A stretch of DNA of 64,000 nt from Gracilaria gracilis. Lineage: Eukaryota; Rhodophyta; Florideophyceae; Gracilariales; Gracilariaceae. The stretch spans positions 310,001 to 374,000 of the forward strand of contig JARGSG010000030.1 in assembly GCA_030374805.1 (NCBI GenBank), written 5' to 3'. Positions within the stretch are counted from its first letter, which is position 1, and each line of letters starts with the position of its first letter. The notes beneath the pieces were generated by a model, which ran no database searches, had not been told where the DNA came from, and worked only from the letters and a program-made list of their open reading frames with translations. Positions 22,219-32,339 of the stretch are shown piece by piece. A program made the translations under genes and the position numbers.

Positions 22219-23772
22219 ATGAGCGGATACTATCAAGGAATGGCCGGTAGCTACCCTAACGTGCCGCCCGCATCTGCTCCCCTCTCCTCTTCCCCTCCCC
22301 CCGCCAACTCCCGTCCCTCCAACGGCACCATCTCTATCTGGGCAGGCGATCTCGATGCCTACATGGACGAGAACTTTCTTCGTCAGGCTGTCACCGCAAG
22401 CGGCTGGGGCCCTGACATCACCCGCATCAAGGTTGTCCGCGACCACTACTCTGGTATGCATGCAGGCTACGGTTTTCTTGACGCCGCGTCGCCAGAAGCT
22501 GCTCAAAGAGTCATAGCGTGTGGCTCTGGTATGCCTATTCCGGGCACCAACCGTTGTTGGAGACTTAACATGGGCCGAAACGCTGCTGTGAACGGCACAG
22601 CTGGCACCGAGATTAACATTTATGTTGGTAATCTCGAACCCTCCGTCACAGATTACCAGCTCATGACTGCTTTCCGCCCTCGCTACGGCTCCGTTCGTCA
22701 TGCGAAGGTTGTGTGCAATGAGTATGGCCAGTCTAGAGGATACGGCTTCGTCCGCTTCGCAGACGCCCATGATGCGGAGCGCGCCGTCAACGAGATGCAG
22801 GGGTTCGAGTTTAACAACAAGCCCATTCGTCTGTCTCATGCTACGGGACGTTCGCGTGGTCCCAATTCCAGGGGGCCCGCTCATCATGGCTATAACAATC
22901 ATCATCATACCCCTCACAACGGCGCCGGACATGGCCCGCCGACTAACAAACGCCCCCGTCAACTTATGGCCCCGGATGATCCCACCAACACTACCATTTT
23001 CATAGGCGGTACTGCCCCTCACATCACTGACGAGCTACTGTGGCGCGAGTTTTCCACTTTCGGTGAGCTCGACGGTGTTCGTGTCCCCGTCAACAAGACG
23101 AGCTTTGCTTTTGTGCGATTCAAAACCCGTGAGTCAGCCATGCGTGCCAAGGAGTCTCTGTCTGGAACCCATTTCCCGCCTCTCAACGCCCACAAGCCCA
23201 TTCGTGTCGAGTGGGCTTCTGAGCGCATTCCTGCCACTAAGCCCCCGTCCGTGGCTAACACAGATATGCCTGTAATGAACTACGAATCGGGTACTCAATC
23301 GTTTGACCCGCAGTTCTCTTCCTCTTACGCATCTAACGTATCAGGGGCCAATAATCCTATGCCGGAAGGGTTCAATAACTTTAACAGCATGCCTAACGGA
23401 TCCTCCGCAACCCCTGGTTCCAACTCAACCGTTGCAGGTCTTTCGCAGCCGCAACCTGGTTCTGTTGAGCAAAACAAGGTTTCAGCTGCTGATACAGGTG
23501 CGGTGTCGTCTATACAGCCTACTGCTTCAGTTGTCAAGGATGGCGCCGGCGCTACTGAGAATGCAAACTCCAACGGAAGCGGAGAAGCGGAGCCGCCCTC
23601 GAAGAGAGCGGCTGTAGATCGTCCAGAGTACGCTGCGGTTGCCACCGACAACACCCCGAAGAAGGAAAACGGAATGGATGTCAAGACCGAAGCTCCATCC
23701 GGCGACTCCCCGGCCATGCAATTCTCTTGGCTTAACTCCTCCTCTACCCAGCCCACCACCAGTCCCCAGTGA
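22219..23772 (+). CDS. Three-RRM RNA-binding protein (RBP45/47, Nam8/TIA1, SECp43-like)
   Basis: A 517-residue protein with three RNA recognition motifs: about 37-115 (ISIWAGDLDAYMDENFLRQA, with GYGFLD), about 130-205 (NIYVGNLEPSVTDYQLMTAF, with GYGFVRFAD) and about 257-325 (TIFIGGTAPHITDELLWREF, with SFAFVRF). A His/Asn/Gly-rich linker joins the second and third motif. The first motif with WAGDLD and the third with IGG are typical of the plant RBP45/RBP47, yeast Nam8/Ngr1 and tRNA-Sec-associated SECp43 group, which bind pre-mRNA, poly(A) or U-rich RNA. The tail is Ser/Asn/Gln-rich with a KRAAV basic patch. I start at the ATG of MSGYYQGMAG; sequence before it is CT-rich leader. Confidence 0.93.
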   Translation: MSGYYQGMAGSYPNVPPASAPLSSSPPPANSRPSNGTISIWAGDLDAYMDENFLRQAVTASGWGPDITRIKVVRDHYSGMHAGYGFLDAASPEAAQRVIACGSGMPIPGTNRCWRLNMGRNAAVNGTAGTEINIYVGNLEPSVTDYQLMTAFRPRYGSVRHAKVVCNEYGQSRGYGFVRFADAHDAERAVNEMQGFEFNNKPIRLSHATGRSRGPNSRGPAHHGYNNHHHTPHNGAGHGPPTNKRPRQLMAPDDPTNTTIFIGGTAPHITDELLWREFSTFGELDGVRVPVNKTSFAFVRFKTRESAMRAKESLSGTHFPPLNAHKPIRVEWASERIPATKPPSVANTDMPVMNYESGTQSFDPQFSSSYASNVSGANNPMPEGFNNFNSMPNGSSATPGSNSTVAGLSQPQPGSVEQNKVSAADTGAVSSIQPTASVVKDGAGATENANSNGSGEAEPPSKRAAVDRPEYAAVATDNTPKKENGMDVKTEAPSGDSPAMQFSWLNSSSTQPTTSPQ

Positions 23773-23931
23773 CTCAATGATTCCATGTTGCACTGCTCAG
23801 TTTTCAACTTGAAATGCCCAATGTAGTGATTGGCTGGACTCTTCTCAATGTTAATCTCTGGTTTCCTAGTTGTCAATGGCATGAAATGAAAACGAGGCCC
23901 ACGCACCGTACATGACGTGCAGCAGCGTCTT

Positions 23932-23993
23932 CAACGCATCAAGCTACGCATTGGCCTACTATCAACGCATCAAGCTATGCACTGGCCTACAAT
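23932..23993. repeat. Tandem duplication of a 31-bp unit
   Basis: The unit caacgcatcaagctacgcat... is present twice in a row with a few substitutions, just downstream of the RRM gene. Confidence 0.85.
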
Positions 23994-24213
23994 CTGTTCT
24001 CTTTCTTCCTTAAGGATGATTTGCGATGAGTTGTGCCATCCGTGGTGAGTCAAGGACATTGCCGTTGCGACTCCATAAACTTGTGGTGTGCCATATGACG
24101 TGGTTTTTGTGTTATCGTTGTCACGTTTCGGAAGTATACTCTATGCAAGGCTATTCCTTGTAAGGGAGTATGTCTAGAAGGCTTATTCCACAAAACGTGG
24201 TGGAACCGCTTCG

Positions 24214-24681
24214 TCAGTTCGAACACTTCATGAAATTTTTGCATATGGTTTTATTCTCTCTCGTACCAGTATCAACGCATGTCACTGACATGGGACTGGT
24301 ACGATCCGTGTAATGTTCAAAGTATATGCATCTCAAAGGTAGTGACCCAGTAAAGAACGAGTAATATGAGACTTCGTAGGGTAAAATACATTCCAGTACA
24401 TTTTGAGTGCCTTGTATTACATAAATTCCCTGTCGTGTCGGAAAGTCAACGGAGAATGTTGTGATCACCTTCAGTCGTGCCGTACAATCCCGGTCGGTAT
24501 CGCAACGCGAAGGACGAAGGTACAGCACGTTCACGAAACTGATTTTGTTGGGTAGCGGAGAACGATACCACCAGGATTCCATCGGGATGGGATGTGTGAC
24601 TGATTGGCAAGCATACCGTTTTGGTGAACGACTTGTGCGGCCGAATCTCACTTTCTGGACAGCTGTTGAAGATGTGCCCAT
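24214..24681 (-). CDS. Hypothetical protein, weakly like an F-type (fucolectin) domain
   Basis: A 155-codon frame. A central part (ESWWYRSPLPNKISFVNVLY, then DCTARLKVI) follows the fucolectin pattern of paired tryptophans, a hydrophobic LPxxI-V-V-I strand and a later RL with cysteines, and six further cysteines are spread along the tail. No signal peptide is present in this frame; an overlapping frame upstream (24446-24766) begins with a hydrophobic signal-like segment, so a frame break or missed intron could separate them. If not a lectin relic, it is an unidentified cysteine-containing frame. Confidence 0.35.
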   Translation of the reverse strand: MGTSSTAVQKVRFGRTSRSPKRYACQSVTHPIPMESWWYRSPLPNKISFVNVLYLRPSRCDTDRDCTARLKVITTFSVDFPTRQGIYVIQGTQNVLECILPYEVSYYSFFTGSLPLRCIYFEHYTDRTSPMSVTCVDTGTRENKTICKNFMKCSN

Positions 24682-24752
24682 CTGATAATATGTGCAGAAC
24701 TAGTGAGTACCGTGCAGCACCTATTGTACAAAGCAGAAACGAAAAAGCAGGG

Positions 24753-25871
24753 TCACAAGTGAGCATATAAACTCAGCTGTGGATGCGAGCCATATGTCGG
24801 CTTTGTTTTGACTCGACTATGCCTCACGTAACTTGCCATCCGTCTCGGAGGTGTGTGAAATGATCGATCGTGCGATTGGAAGGATATTGACGTTGATCGG
24901 TCGGTGTCGGCTTCGTACGACGGCAATCCATCGGGATGAAAGTGCTGGTGTGAGCAGGAGTGCGTGGGAGAGGGAGAGAGTGGTATGAGTTTGAGTTCAT
25001 CAAGAAATGTAAGGAAACGACCGAACACAAGTGACGAAAAGTCCTCGACGACATTGTTGTGACGAGCATTCGGGACCCATAGAGGATTGACAGCACAGCC
25101 GGTGCGATGAAGCTTTCGAAAAAGCTTTTCCCCATGTAGCTTCGGAACAATATCGTCAATGTCCCCATGAATAACGAGTACTGGACACTGAATCTTGGCG
25201 GCTCTGTCAATGTTTGGAAAGGTGTCTATGAAAGGCAAAGTGACGTTAAGCCGCTTGAGCGGAACACGGACGGCAGATGCGATAGGAGCAATGAGAACAA
25301 GACCTCGAATAGGTCTGTTAATGGCGCAGTACACAGCAGGGCCACTTCCAATACTACGCCCGAAGACCAGGATGTTCTCCGGTTCGACGGCACATGAGTC
25401 GGTGAGAAAGGTGTACACTGCCATGATATCAGCACAAATAGCCTTCTCCGAGGGCTCTGCGCGTTTTCGCTCACGCTCCGAAAGCGTGGGTGAAACACGC
25501 TGACCAACACGAGGTGAACGGGGACGGAACAAGCGACGTGAAGGACGCTCAGACAGACCGTAGCCAGAATACTCAAATGCAACAACGTCGACATTGAGGG
25601 TGCGCGATATCATGTGAGCGTGAACAATACTGTCACCAAGATCTTCTGCGTTGGTATGGGCGTAGATTACGACGTATTGAGAATGGGGATGGCGAATAAA
25701 TGCGCAGGGAATACGAAAGTTGAGAGCGGTTTGAATCCAGAACAAGTCGGCCGAATGCACGGACGGGAGGTCATCTTCGTCGCGCACAACGTACTTTATT
25801 CGACCTTGCGTGCATTGGTAGGAACATATAGGAGGCGGACGAAAGACAAGATGAGAGTAAAGCTGCCCCAT
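24753..25871 (-). CDS. Alpha/beta hydrolase, ABHD17/Bem46-like
   Basis: A 372-residue protein of the alpha/beta hydrolase fold. The nucleophile elbow is GRSIGSG with Ser173; the acid is in HGDIDDIVP (Asp237-240) and the histidine in ARHNN (His271). The oxyanion region YAHTNAEDLGD and the YSGYGLSE motif are those of ABHD17/FAM108, which in animals remove palmitate from membrane proteins such as Ras and PSD-95. Between residues 108 and 140 there is an Arg/Ser-rich insertion not usual in the family. The last 75 residues are His/Ser-rich and probably disordered. N-terminal cysteines (CSYQC) might be lipidated as in ABHD17, but this is inference. Confidence 0.92.
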   Translation of the reverse strand: MGQLYSHLVFRPPPICSYQCTQGRIKYVVRDEDDLPSVHSADLFWIQTALNFRIPCAFIRHPHSQYVVIYAHTNAEDLGDSIVHAHMISRTLNVDVVAFEYSGYGLSERPSRRLFRPRSPRVGQRVSPTLSERERKRAEPSEKAICADIMAVYTFLTDSCAVEPENILVFGRSIGSGPAVYCAINRPIRGLVLIAPIASAVRVPLKRLNVTLPFIDTFPNIDRAAKIQCPVLVIHGDIDDIVPKLHGEKLFRKLHRTGCAVNPLWVPNARHNNVVEDFSSLVFGRFLTFLDELKLIPLSPSPTHSCSHQHFHPDGLPSYEADTDRSTSISFQSHDRSFHTPPRRMASYVRHSRVKTKPTYGSHPQLSLYAHL

Positions 25872-27632
25872 GGCGATGGTGAGCAGGAGCGCGTCAGCCG
25901 AAGGGATACGAAACAGCAGACTATAACGTGGGTGATAACTCTTGAGAGAAGGGTTGAATGGGACGGCGAGTAGATAGAAGATTGGCCCTTTTTATGGGCC
26001 AGGAGATGAGAGCGACGCTGAGAGCAACACAGGCAGCGAGCGGCGGAAGGGTAAGGCGTATGTATCTATCATACAAGGTGAGGGTTAGAGAGCGACCTGT
26101 CCACAGAATTCTCTGCAAGTAGGGCTTCGCGTGGCGGCGTTTGGAGGTTTAAAGTTACAGAATAAAGAGCGGGGAACTGAAAGTGGAACGATTGGCAGTC
26201 AGTGGACGGTGCGGCGCTGGCCTGGTAGAGATGAATTGAATGGTGCCATAGTATGGCAGCCATACATTACGTCATTCGCACGCGCTTCACGCGTGTGATA
26301 GGCGCCCTTGTGGGCAAATGTTTCCAGATACACTTGTTCGCGGAGTGGTTGCGGGGAGAAAAGAAGCGCGGGTGAGCAGCATCGAAGGCAGGAGAATGGG
26401 GTGGAACTAAAATGAGATGGATCGACGGCGGGGGACGGGGGAGGGAGCGTTGGCGGGGAGAGGTTGGTGCAATCCACATGAGATGGATAGATTTGTCTGA
26501 ATAAACTGCTGGCGATACTGTAGAAACGCACTGCATTTGTGCGCGCTGGAGGCTTTTGGTTCGTACATATTTGACTATTGTTGTCGTGGTGATAGCAGCT
26601 AACGTAACTTACCGCGAAATACTGCTCTTCTTCAACGGAAACCAATCCGCGACACAGAACGACTACTGTTGGTGCTGGCTGAGCGCCTAATCGATACGCA
26701 CGTGTACTTGTTCTTGAGCACCTTCACAAACTGTCTCTAAACGACAACAATTCTGGATTTGCTTCATCTCGAGTGCTCCAACTCGCTCACTAACTCGCTG
26801 AGCGCCACGCCTCCCTTTATACGTCTACTTGTTTCTCCCGTTTTTTTGAACAACTCATCGCCCCTAGTCCTTCATGGCAGATAGCCTTTGTTTTCCCCAC
26901 CGTCAATTGTTTTGCATTTCTCCGACTCGCTCACGAGACCTACTCTACATATTATAACTACCCACAACACGAATCGGCGTGCAACAAGAACAAAGAACAG
27001 CACCTCCGACTCTCAGCCAATTTACTCTTTATATACCGCAGTGCTTTTGCTTCTAGTTACACTGCACTTGCCAACGACTGAAAACCAAACAACATGCATT
27101 TGCCCTTCTTCACTTACACCCACACAGGTCCACAATCCCCCTTCCAGTTATCTGTCGCTTTAACGCAGCCATCCGCCTGCTCAGAGCCAAAATCCCGTTC
27201 TCAATCTTCCTTATTTCTAGAACTCGAGATTGCTTCCTCCCCATTTTCCTTTTCCCCCCAGCCACAACTATCCCGTTTCGCGATAAGTAATCATCGTTAC
27301 ATTGTGCAAGTACATCTGCCGCCAATATCTGCCGGTACATCTCGTCGCATTTCTTCCAATGCCTGAAACTCTTTCTCAAATTAACCTGAATAACCGCCCT
27401 TCCTATCCTCTTCCCTTCCCTTTGTCTTTCGCAACTGTCCCAAGACGAAGAAGACAAGTCCTAGTCAAATCCCCTTTGAGCCTACCCACATTTTTTTTCT
27501 TGTCACGTACTTGCTTCAAACTATGACCACAGGGGTTATATTTATAATGAACAAACTCTCCGCATCACTGCATCACTGCATTATGCAGCGTACGATTAGG
27601 ACAAGAAGCACGTAACTCGTACTTGACCTCCT

Positions 27633-27654
27633 CCCCCCCCCCCCCCCCCCCCCC
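27633..27654. repeat. Poly-C tract of 22 bases
   Basis: An uninterrupted C run; its true length may differ because such runs are hard to sequence. Confidence 0.9.
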
Positions 27655-27837
27655 TTCTCCCCTTTGTTCAACTTCTTTTCTACATTGCACGCTTCAATCA
27701 CATGCTTGGCCACAAATCGTACCTAACAAGCAAATGAAACAGGGAATGCCACAATTGATACATATATATTTGGCCTTCTTTAAGAGAGAGAACCATCTTT
27801 AGGTAGTATCTGAAGATAAATGGGCAGCAACACAGCA

Positions 27838-27900
27838 AAGAAGAAGAAGAAGAAGAAGCATATATATGTATATATACAGTATATATATATACTATATACA
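27838..27900. repeat. (GAA)n followed by (TA)n-rich microsatellite
   Basis: About seven GAA units are followed by alternating T/A sequence with imperfect palindromes. Confidence 0.9.
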
Positions 27901-29062
27901 ATCCAAATCTCTTGAACAACGTCTAGCACTCAAAATGAAAAAAGCCGCGTCCTACAAGTTGTAAATTGCAGTGTGGAAGCTTAAAAAGTTGTCTAGGTTC
28001 GTGCGGCTAACGATCGTATTGGTGAACAGTGACAAGACCTTCGTAAATCTCAAATGGATTTCAGCCGCGTTCTAGAAGTTAAAAAGCGAACTCGCAAACT
28101 GCAGGAGTAGAGGGCATCTTCATGAAGACTTGTTTCGAGGAGATCATTCCGAAGAGCCTGTGATCATCAGTATTTCATTTGCGTTATTTCTTCTACTTTG
28201 AACAGGCAATCAAGCAGGAGCAGGAGGTTGAACGACTGCATCAATTACATCATAGTTCTGCGGCTCAACAGAAAAGCTTTCGATCAGAGCTCATGACAGA
28301 AGAGCTGAGAGAGATTCTTCCGTTTGTATTTGTTGTTCGCTAAGCTATTGGGCGCATACAGACTCCGTATTATAACAGAGAACAACCACTGACGCTGCTC
28401 ACAAACAAAATCTTCCTTTCTTCAGCCGGAAAGTTACAGAAGGCAGCTGCACGTGCGCGTACAGTATAATTTTAGTCCTTTACAGTCCATTGGTGGATTC
28501 CAGTTACGATACAGTAAATTCGTGCGAAGCAGGTGGAGCAGTCAAACGACGTCTTCTGGAACATCGCCGACACGTAACTTTATGGATCCCGTTCGTAACT
28601 CACAACCTTCGTGACCTCTGCATACTGCACGTCCTCGAGATGAAATCCCGTTTGGCAACCAGACATCGACAATCGTGACCAAATCTGCTCATCTATCTCG
28701 CAATCTTGAAGTCCATCTCAAGGCAATACGGATGTAGATAGACGCAACACGAATGTATTGGCAACACTTCTGTACAAACGTCTTTTTCGGGCGCCGTTGG
28801 TACCAAAGGCAACGTCCCCAGCGCGAGACGATGTGTGTCTCTCGTGCCCCATCTATCCATTGGCTTTTCATGTACGGGCTACAACTTCCCACTGCTCGCG
28901 ATCGATCCCCGTTACGCGACAATGTCTGCCGCTCCGATGCACCACGAGCTGCACACATGACAACCGCGAGAAGCTCAGCAGACTGAGGACAAACCAAAAA
29001 TCTGTGTCACACATTTACTGTTTTGCCGTACGTAGTGAACATTCGCTGTAAACAGGGAGCAA

Positions 29063-30055
29063 CTACATACCCCTAACAGCACTTGGAAGCGGTTTCCCGT
29101 TGTAAGCGGCCACGACGTTCTTAGAGGCCAAAACTGCCATATCGGTTCTGGTTCCCATGGACGCGCTGCCAATATGCGGCAGAATAAAACAATTAGGCAG
29201 CTTGACAAGCGGGTGATCGGTTGGAATGGGCTCCGGTGTTGTGACATCTACACCAGCGGAGAAGATCTCGCCTTGCTGCAACGCCTCAACAAGATCCTCT
29301 TGATTGACAAGCTCTCCTCTGGCCGGGTTGATGAACACGGCACTCTTCTTCATTTTCTTGAACTTTTCCATGTTGAACATGTGTGTGGTGTGTTCGTTGA
29401 GCGGACAAAGCGTGATCACAATGTCAGATTGTGACAGTAAGTCGTCCATTTCAGCAAACTTGGCGTCGTACTGTTCTTCCACAGCAGCGATATGACAAAT
29501 GTCCCAGTACAGTATTTTACAGTTGAAGGCGTGCAATCGTCGGGCAACGGCGGAACCAATGCGACCCATTCCGATGATACCAGCGGTAGAGTGATGAACG
29601 TCCTGACCGCACATACCCATAGGCGTCCAAGTACCCCAAGTTCCGTCACTGACGGAGGCGGTGGCCTCTTTGAAGCGTCTGCACGCGGCGAGCACAAGGC
29701 CGAGAGCAGTATCAGCCGTGGTCTCAGTGAGGACGTTGGGAGTGTGAGTGACCTTAATACCTCTCTTTTTACACTCAGCAATATCGACGTGATTGTATCC
29801 AACGCTCATGGTGGACACTAGCTTGAGACGCTCACCAGCAGCGTCCAGCACATCGGCGCTGATCTTGTCGGAGAGGACGCAGTACAGGGCGTCACACCCC
29901 TCGGACACCTTCTCCACAAGCATTTGATGAGGCATAGGATCATCAGAATCCCAAACCTCCAGCTCAAGATTGGCGTCGCGAAGCATGTCCATGGCGGGCG
30001 CTGGCACGCGACGAGTGACGACGACGCGCCAGGTACCGGAGGGTGGGACTACCAT
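29063..30055 (-). CDS. GRHPR: Glyoxylate/hydroxypyruvate reductase (D-2-hydroxyacid dehydrogenase)
   Basis: A 330-residue protein of the D-isomer 2-hydroxyacid dehydrogenase family, close to animal GRHPR. It reduces glyoxylate and hydroxypyruvate with NAD(P)H, in photorespiratory or serine metabolism. Seen in order: VTRRVPAPAMDM, WDSDDPMPH, the substrate loop STMSVGYNHVD, the nucleotide-binding GIIGMGRIGSAVARRL, the catalytic arginine region FINPARGELVNQ, the glutamate region DVTTPEPIPTDHPL and the catalytic histidine in LPHIGSAS. The ATG at 30055 matches the family start. The frame stays open upstream to an ATG at 30202 that would add 49 residues rich in Ser, Arg and Phe and free of acidic residues, a possible organelle presequence. 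That sequence is also what a CT-rich leader would give, so I keep the shorter form. Confidence 0.92.
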   Translation of the reverse strand: MVVPPSGTWRVVVTRRVPAPAMDMLRDANLELEVWDSDDPMPHQMLVEKVSEGCDALYCVLSDKISADVLDAAGERLKLVSTMSVGYNHVDIAECKKRGIKVTHTPNVLTETTADTALGLVLAACRRFKEATASVSDGTWGTWTPMGMCGQDVHHSTAGIIGMGRIGSAVARRLHAFNCKILYWDICHIAAVEEQYDAKFAEMDDLLSQSDIVITLCPLNEHTTHMFNMEKFKKMKKSAVFINPARGELVNQEDLVEALQQGEIFSAGVDVTTPEPIPTDHPLVKLPNCFILPHIGSASMGTRTDMAVLASKNVVAAYNGKPLPSAVRGM

Positions 30056-31097
30056 GGTGCAGCGGGATCGGGAGCGGATTGGGCTGGCGGTAGTGACGAA
30101 GAAAGGGTGAAGCGAAGAAGATCGCCGGACAAAGGAGAATGGAAGCGTAAACGAGCGGCTCGGTAGGGCTAAATGAGCGACGAAGAAGCAACGTGAGATC
30201 ATGGGACAGATTGAACAAGAACGGGCGGCCGAAATCTGCCGGGAGGGAGGCAACACACGCAGTCCACAGGCTTGTTCCCACACAAAAACCTGCGCGCCAG
30301 CGTGTCCACGTGGAGGCAATGCATCGCTGGTGGCGCCAGCAGCTGGCCAGCAGCTGGCCAGCTGCCTCGAGATTTGGCGCGCCAAATGTGCAATGTCGAA
30401 TCTGTGGCGCGCGGTGGCGGGCTGGTGGGGGGCAGCGCCGCTGGCTGGCAAAATATCCATCGCGCAACAAGGCCGTCCCCGCTGCGCTGGGAGCCGCCCG
30501 CGCGGCGTGTCCAATTCGAACCGCCGCCGCGACGCTTCTGACGGGAAGCGTTGGTGTGGAGTCCATTTGGGCGGTGGCCTGCGCGCGCTTCGCACGCACA
30601 AACCGCCTCCACTCCACGCGCACGCCGCCACTTGTGCCCGCCATCGCCGCAGGCTGCGCGGTGCGCATCCGCGCATCCGCGCGTTACCCGGCCGTTACGC
30701 GGCCCTCGTTGATTGGGCGTTGAGAACGGCGATGCGCCGTACGTAATGGGATCTTTAACGAACGGACGTTGGCGGCGGTTGCTTGTGACGAGCCGTCACG
30801 CACTGTGCCCGGTCTGCACCAACCGCAGTTGCGCTTGCAAAATGCATCGCAGCGCGTTCTGAGCTGTGGCTCGCCGTTCTCGGTCACATGCCAGATTTCT
30901 CCGCTCCGTAAGCTGGGCGCCGTCCACCACCGTTAAATAAGCGCGCCGCTTGCGTTCCCATCGTCCCTCCCGGCGTGTCCACCTCCCCATCTCGGCTTGT
31001 TCCCATTCCGTCAAAAGTCAGCGTCAACCCTTCGCTTCGACTTCTTTGTGCTTCGTTTGTACTTTGTATTCTTCTTTTCCTTCCTCCTACTTGAGAC
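30056..31097. promoter_or_regulatory. Divergent promoter of the reductase and aminotransferase genes
   Basis: A GC-rich region serving two genes that read away from each other. It contains repeats of ccagcagctgg (30337-30365) and a perfect E2F-type palindrome. The aminotransferase side becomes CT-rich near 31030-31090, the usual leader composition here. Part of the left side may code for an N-terminal extension of the reductase (30056-30202). Confidence 0.55.
30373..30386. promoter_or_regulatory. Perfect palindrome TTTGGCGCGCCAAA, E2F/DP-type site
   Basis: The 14-base palindrome equals the classic E2F/DP consensus (TTTSSCGC) on both strands. Binding has not been shown; the site is inferred from the match and from its place between two divergent genes. 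Confidence 0.45.
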
Positions 31098-32339
31098 ATG
31101 GGTTCCGTCGCTAACTACAGAGACCCCTTGGCCGACCGTCTAGGCCGCCTTGGTACTGAGACTGCGTATGCCGTCGCCTTGGAGGCCGGTCAAATTAAGG
31201 CCACTGGTAAGACTGTGTATCCCTTCCACATCGGTGACCTCAACTTCCGCACACCCAAGGTCGTCGTGGACGCCTGCAAGCAGGCGCTGGATGATGGCTT
31301 CACTGGTTACTGTCCCGCCGCTGGTATCCCGTCGCTGAGAGCCGCTCTCGCCGACCACTACAATCAGGTGTTCGGACTGGAGTACTCCGCTTCCAACGTG
31401 TCCATCCAGAGCGGAGGAAAGCCTGGCATTGGAAAATTCCTCATGTGTGTGTGCAATGAGGGCGATGAGGTGCTTTTCCCCAGCCCGGGTTACCCCATCT
31501 ACGAGAGCATGGCTCGCTTCCTCAACACCAAGCCGGTGCCATACTGCTACAAGGAGACTGAGGACGGCTTCGTGTTGGACGTTTCTGAAATGGAGTCCAA
31601 GATTACCAGCCGTACCAAGGCTATCTTCCTCAACAACTTCCAGAACCCAATGGGTGTGGCTCACACCATTCAGGAATTGGAGGACATTGCGGCGCTCTGC
31701 ATCGAGAAGGACTTGTTCGTGTTCTCAGATGACCCGTACTACCAGATTAGGTTCTCGGACTTTCCGCAGAATGACTTCATGCACATCGCCAAAATGCCTG
31801 GAATGCTGTCGCGCACTGTGTGTGACTACACGTTCTCCAAGAGCTTTGCCATGACTGGATGGCGTCTGGGAGGTGTGCTTGGCCCCAAGTGGTTGATCGA
31901 CCAGGTGACCAAGATTAACACCAACGACGAGGCTTGCACCACGCACTTTGTGCAGGTGGCGGGTGTGACGGCACTAACCGACCCTGCTGCCGCCAAGTTC
32001 ACCAAGGACATGGTGGCGCAACTGGAGGAACGTCGCGACGTGTTGTACAAAGTGTTGAACCAAGTACCTGGCTTCAAGGCCATCAAGCCAAAGGCTACGT
32101 TCTACATGATGTGCAACGTGACGGAGGCTATGAGCAAGATGGGTATCACTAACATCGAAGAGTTCAGATCAAAGGTGTTGCAAAGTACCGGCGTGTCGTT
32201 CTGTACGAGAGCGCACTTTGGAACGCCTATTCCGGGCGAGACGGAGATGTACGTGCGGTTTGCGTTCTCGGGGGTGACGGTGGAGCAAATTGAGGCGGCT
32301 GGGAAGGCGCTCAAGCCGTTCCTTTCGCAGTTCTTCTAG
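31098..32339 (+). CDS. Class I/II PLP-dependent aminotransferase
   Basis: A 413-residue fold-type I aminotransferase in the aspartate aminotransferase superfamily. Visible family features are the IGDLNF substrate loop, the GGKPGIGKF cofactor region, FPSPGYPIYES, the NNFQNPMG motif, the DDPYYQIRF motif and the cofactor lysine in TFSKSFAMTGWRLGG (Lys248). The C-terminal YVRFAFSG holds the carboxylate-binding arginine. The sequence is nearer to the bacterial-type COG0436 group than to cytosolic GOT. The amino donor cannot be decided. There is no targeting peptide, suggesting the cytosol. A G/C-biased third position shows high expression-type codon use. Confidence 0.92.
   Translation: MGSVANYRDPLADRLGRLGTETAYAVALEAGQIKATGKTVYPFHIGDLNFRTPKVVVDACKQALDDGFTGYCPAAGIPSLRAALADHYNQVFGLEYSASNVSIQSGGKPGIGKFLMCVCNEGDEVLFPSPGYPIYESMARFLNTKPVPYCYKETEDGFVLDVSEMESKITSRTKAIFLNNFQNPMGVAHTIQELEDIAALCIEKDLFVFSDDPYYQIRFSDFPQNDFMHIAKMPGMLSRTVCDYTFSKSFAMTGWRLGGVLGPKWLIDQVTKINTNDEACTTHFVQVAGVTALTDPAAAKFTKDMVAQLEERRDVLYKVLNQVPGFKAIKPKATFYMMCNVTEAMSKMGITNIEEFRSKVLQSTGVSFCTRAHFGTPIPGETEMYVRFAFSGVTVEQIEAAGKALKPFLSQFF

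Larger units (their letters stand above)
25872..29062. other. Long spacer with simple repeats
   Basis: About 3.2 kb. The left 300 bases lie upstream of the hydrolase. From 26780 to 27500 the plus strand is pyrimidine-rich with TATA-like words (tttatatacc near 27030), like a gene leader, but I found no gene following it. Open frames such as 27110-27457 on the minus strand are explained by the base composition. A poly-C tract and a GAA/TA microsatellite lie inside. Confidence 0.5.

Noticed and set aside
26580-26690. Possible first exon on the minus strand before a GTAAGT
   Set aside because: Only about 30 codons, no ATG that fits and no matching second exon.
30193-30746. Long plus-strand frames in the divergent promoter
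   Set aside because: GC-rich low complexity with frames open on both strands; no protein motif.
31140-31664. Minus-strand frame of 174 codons
   Set aside because: Antisense shadow of the aminotransferase gene caused by its third-position bias.
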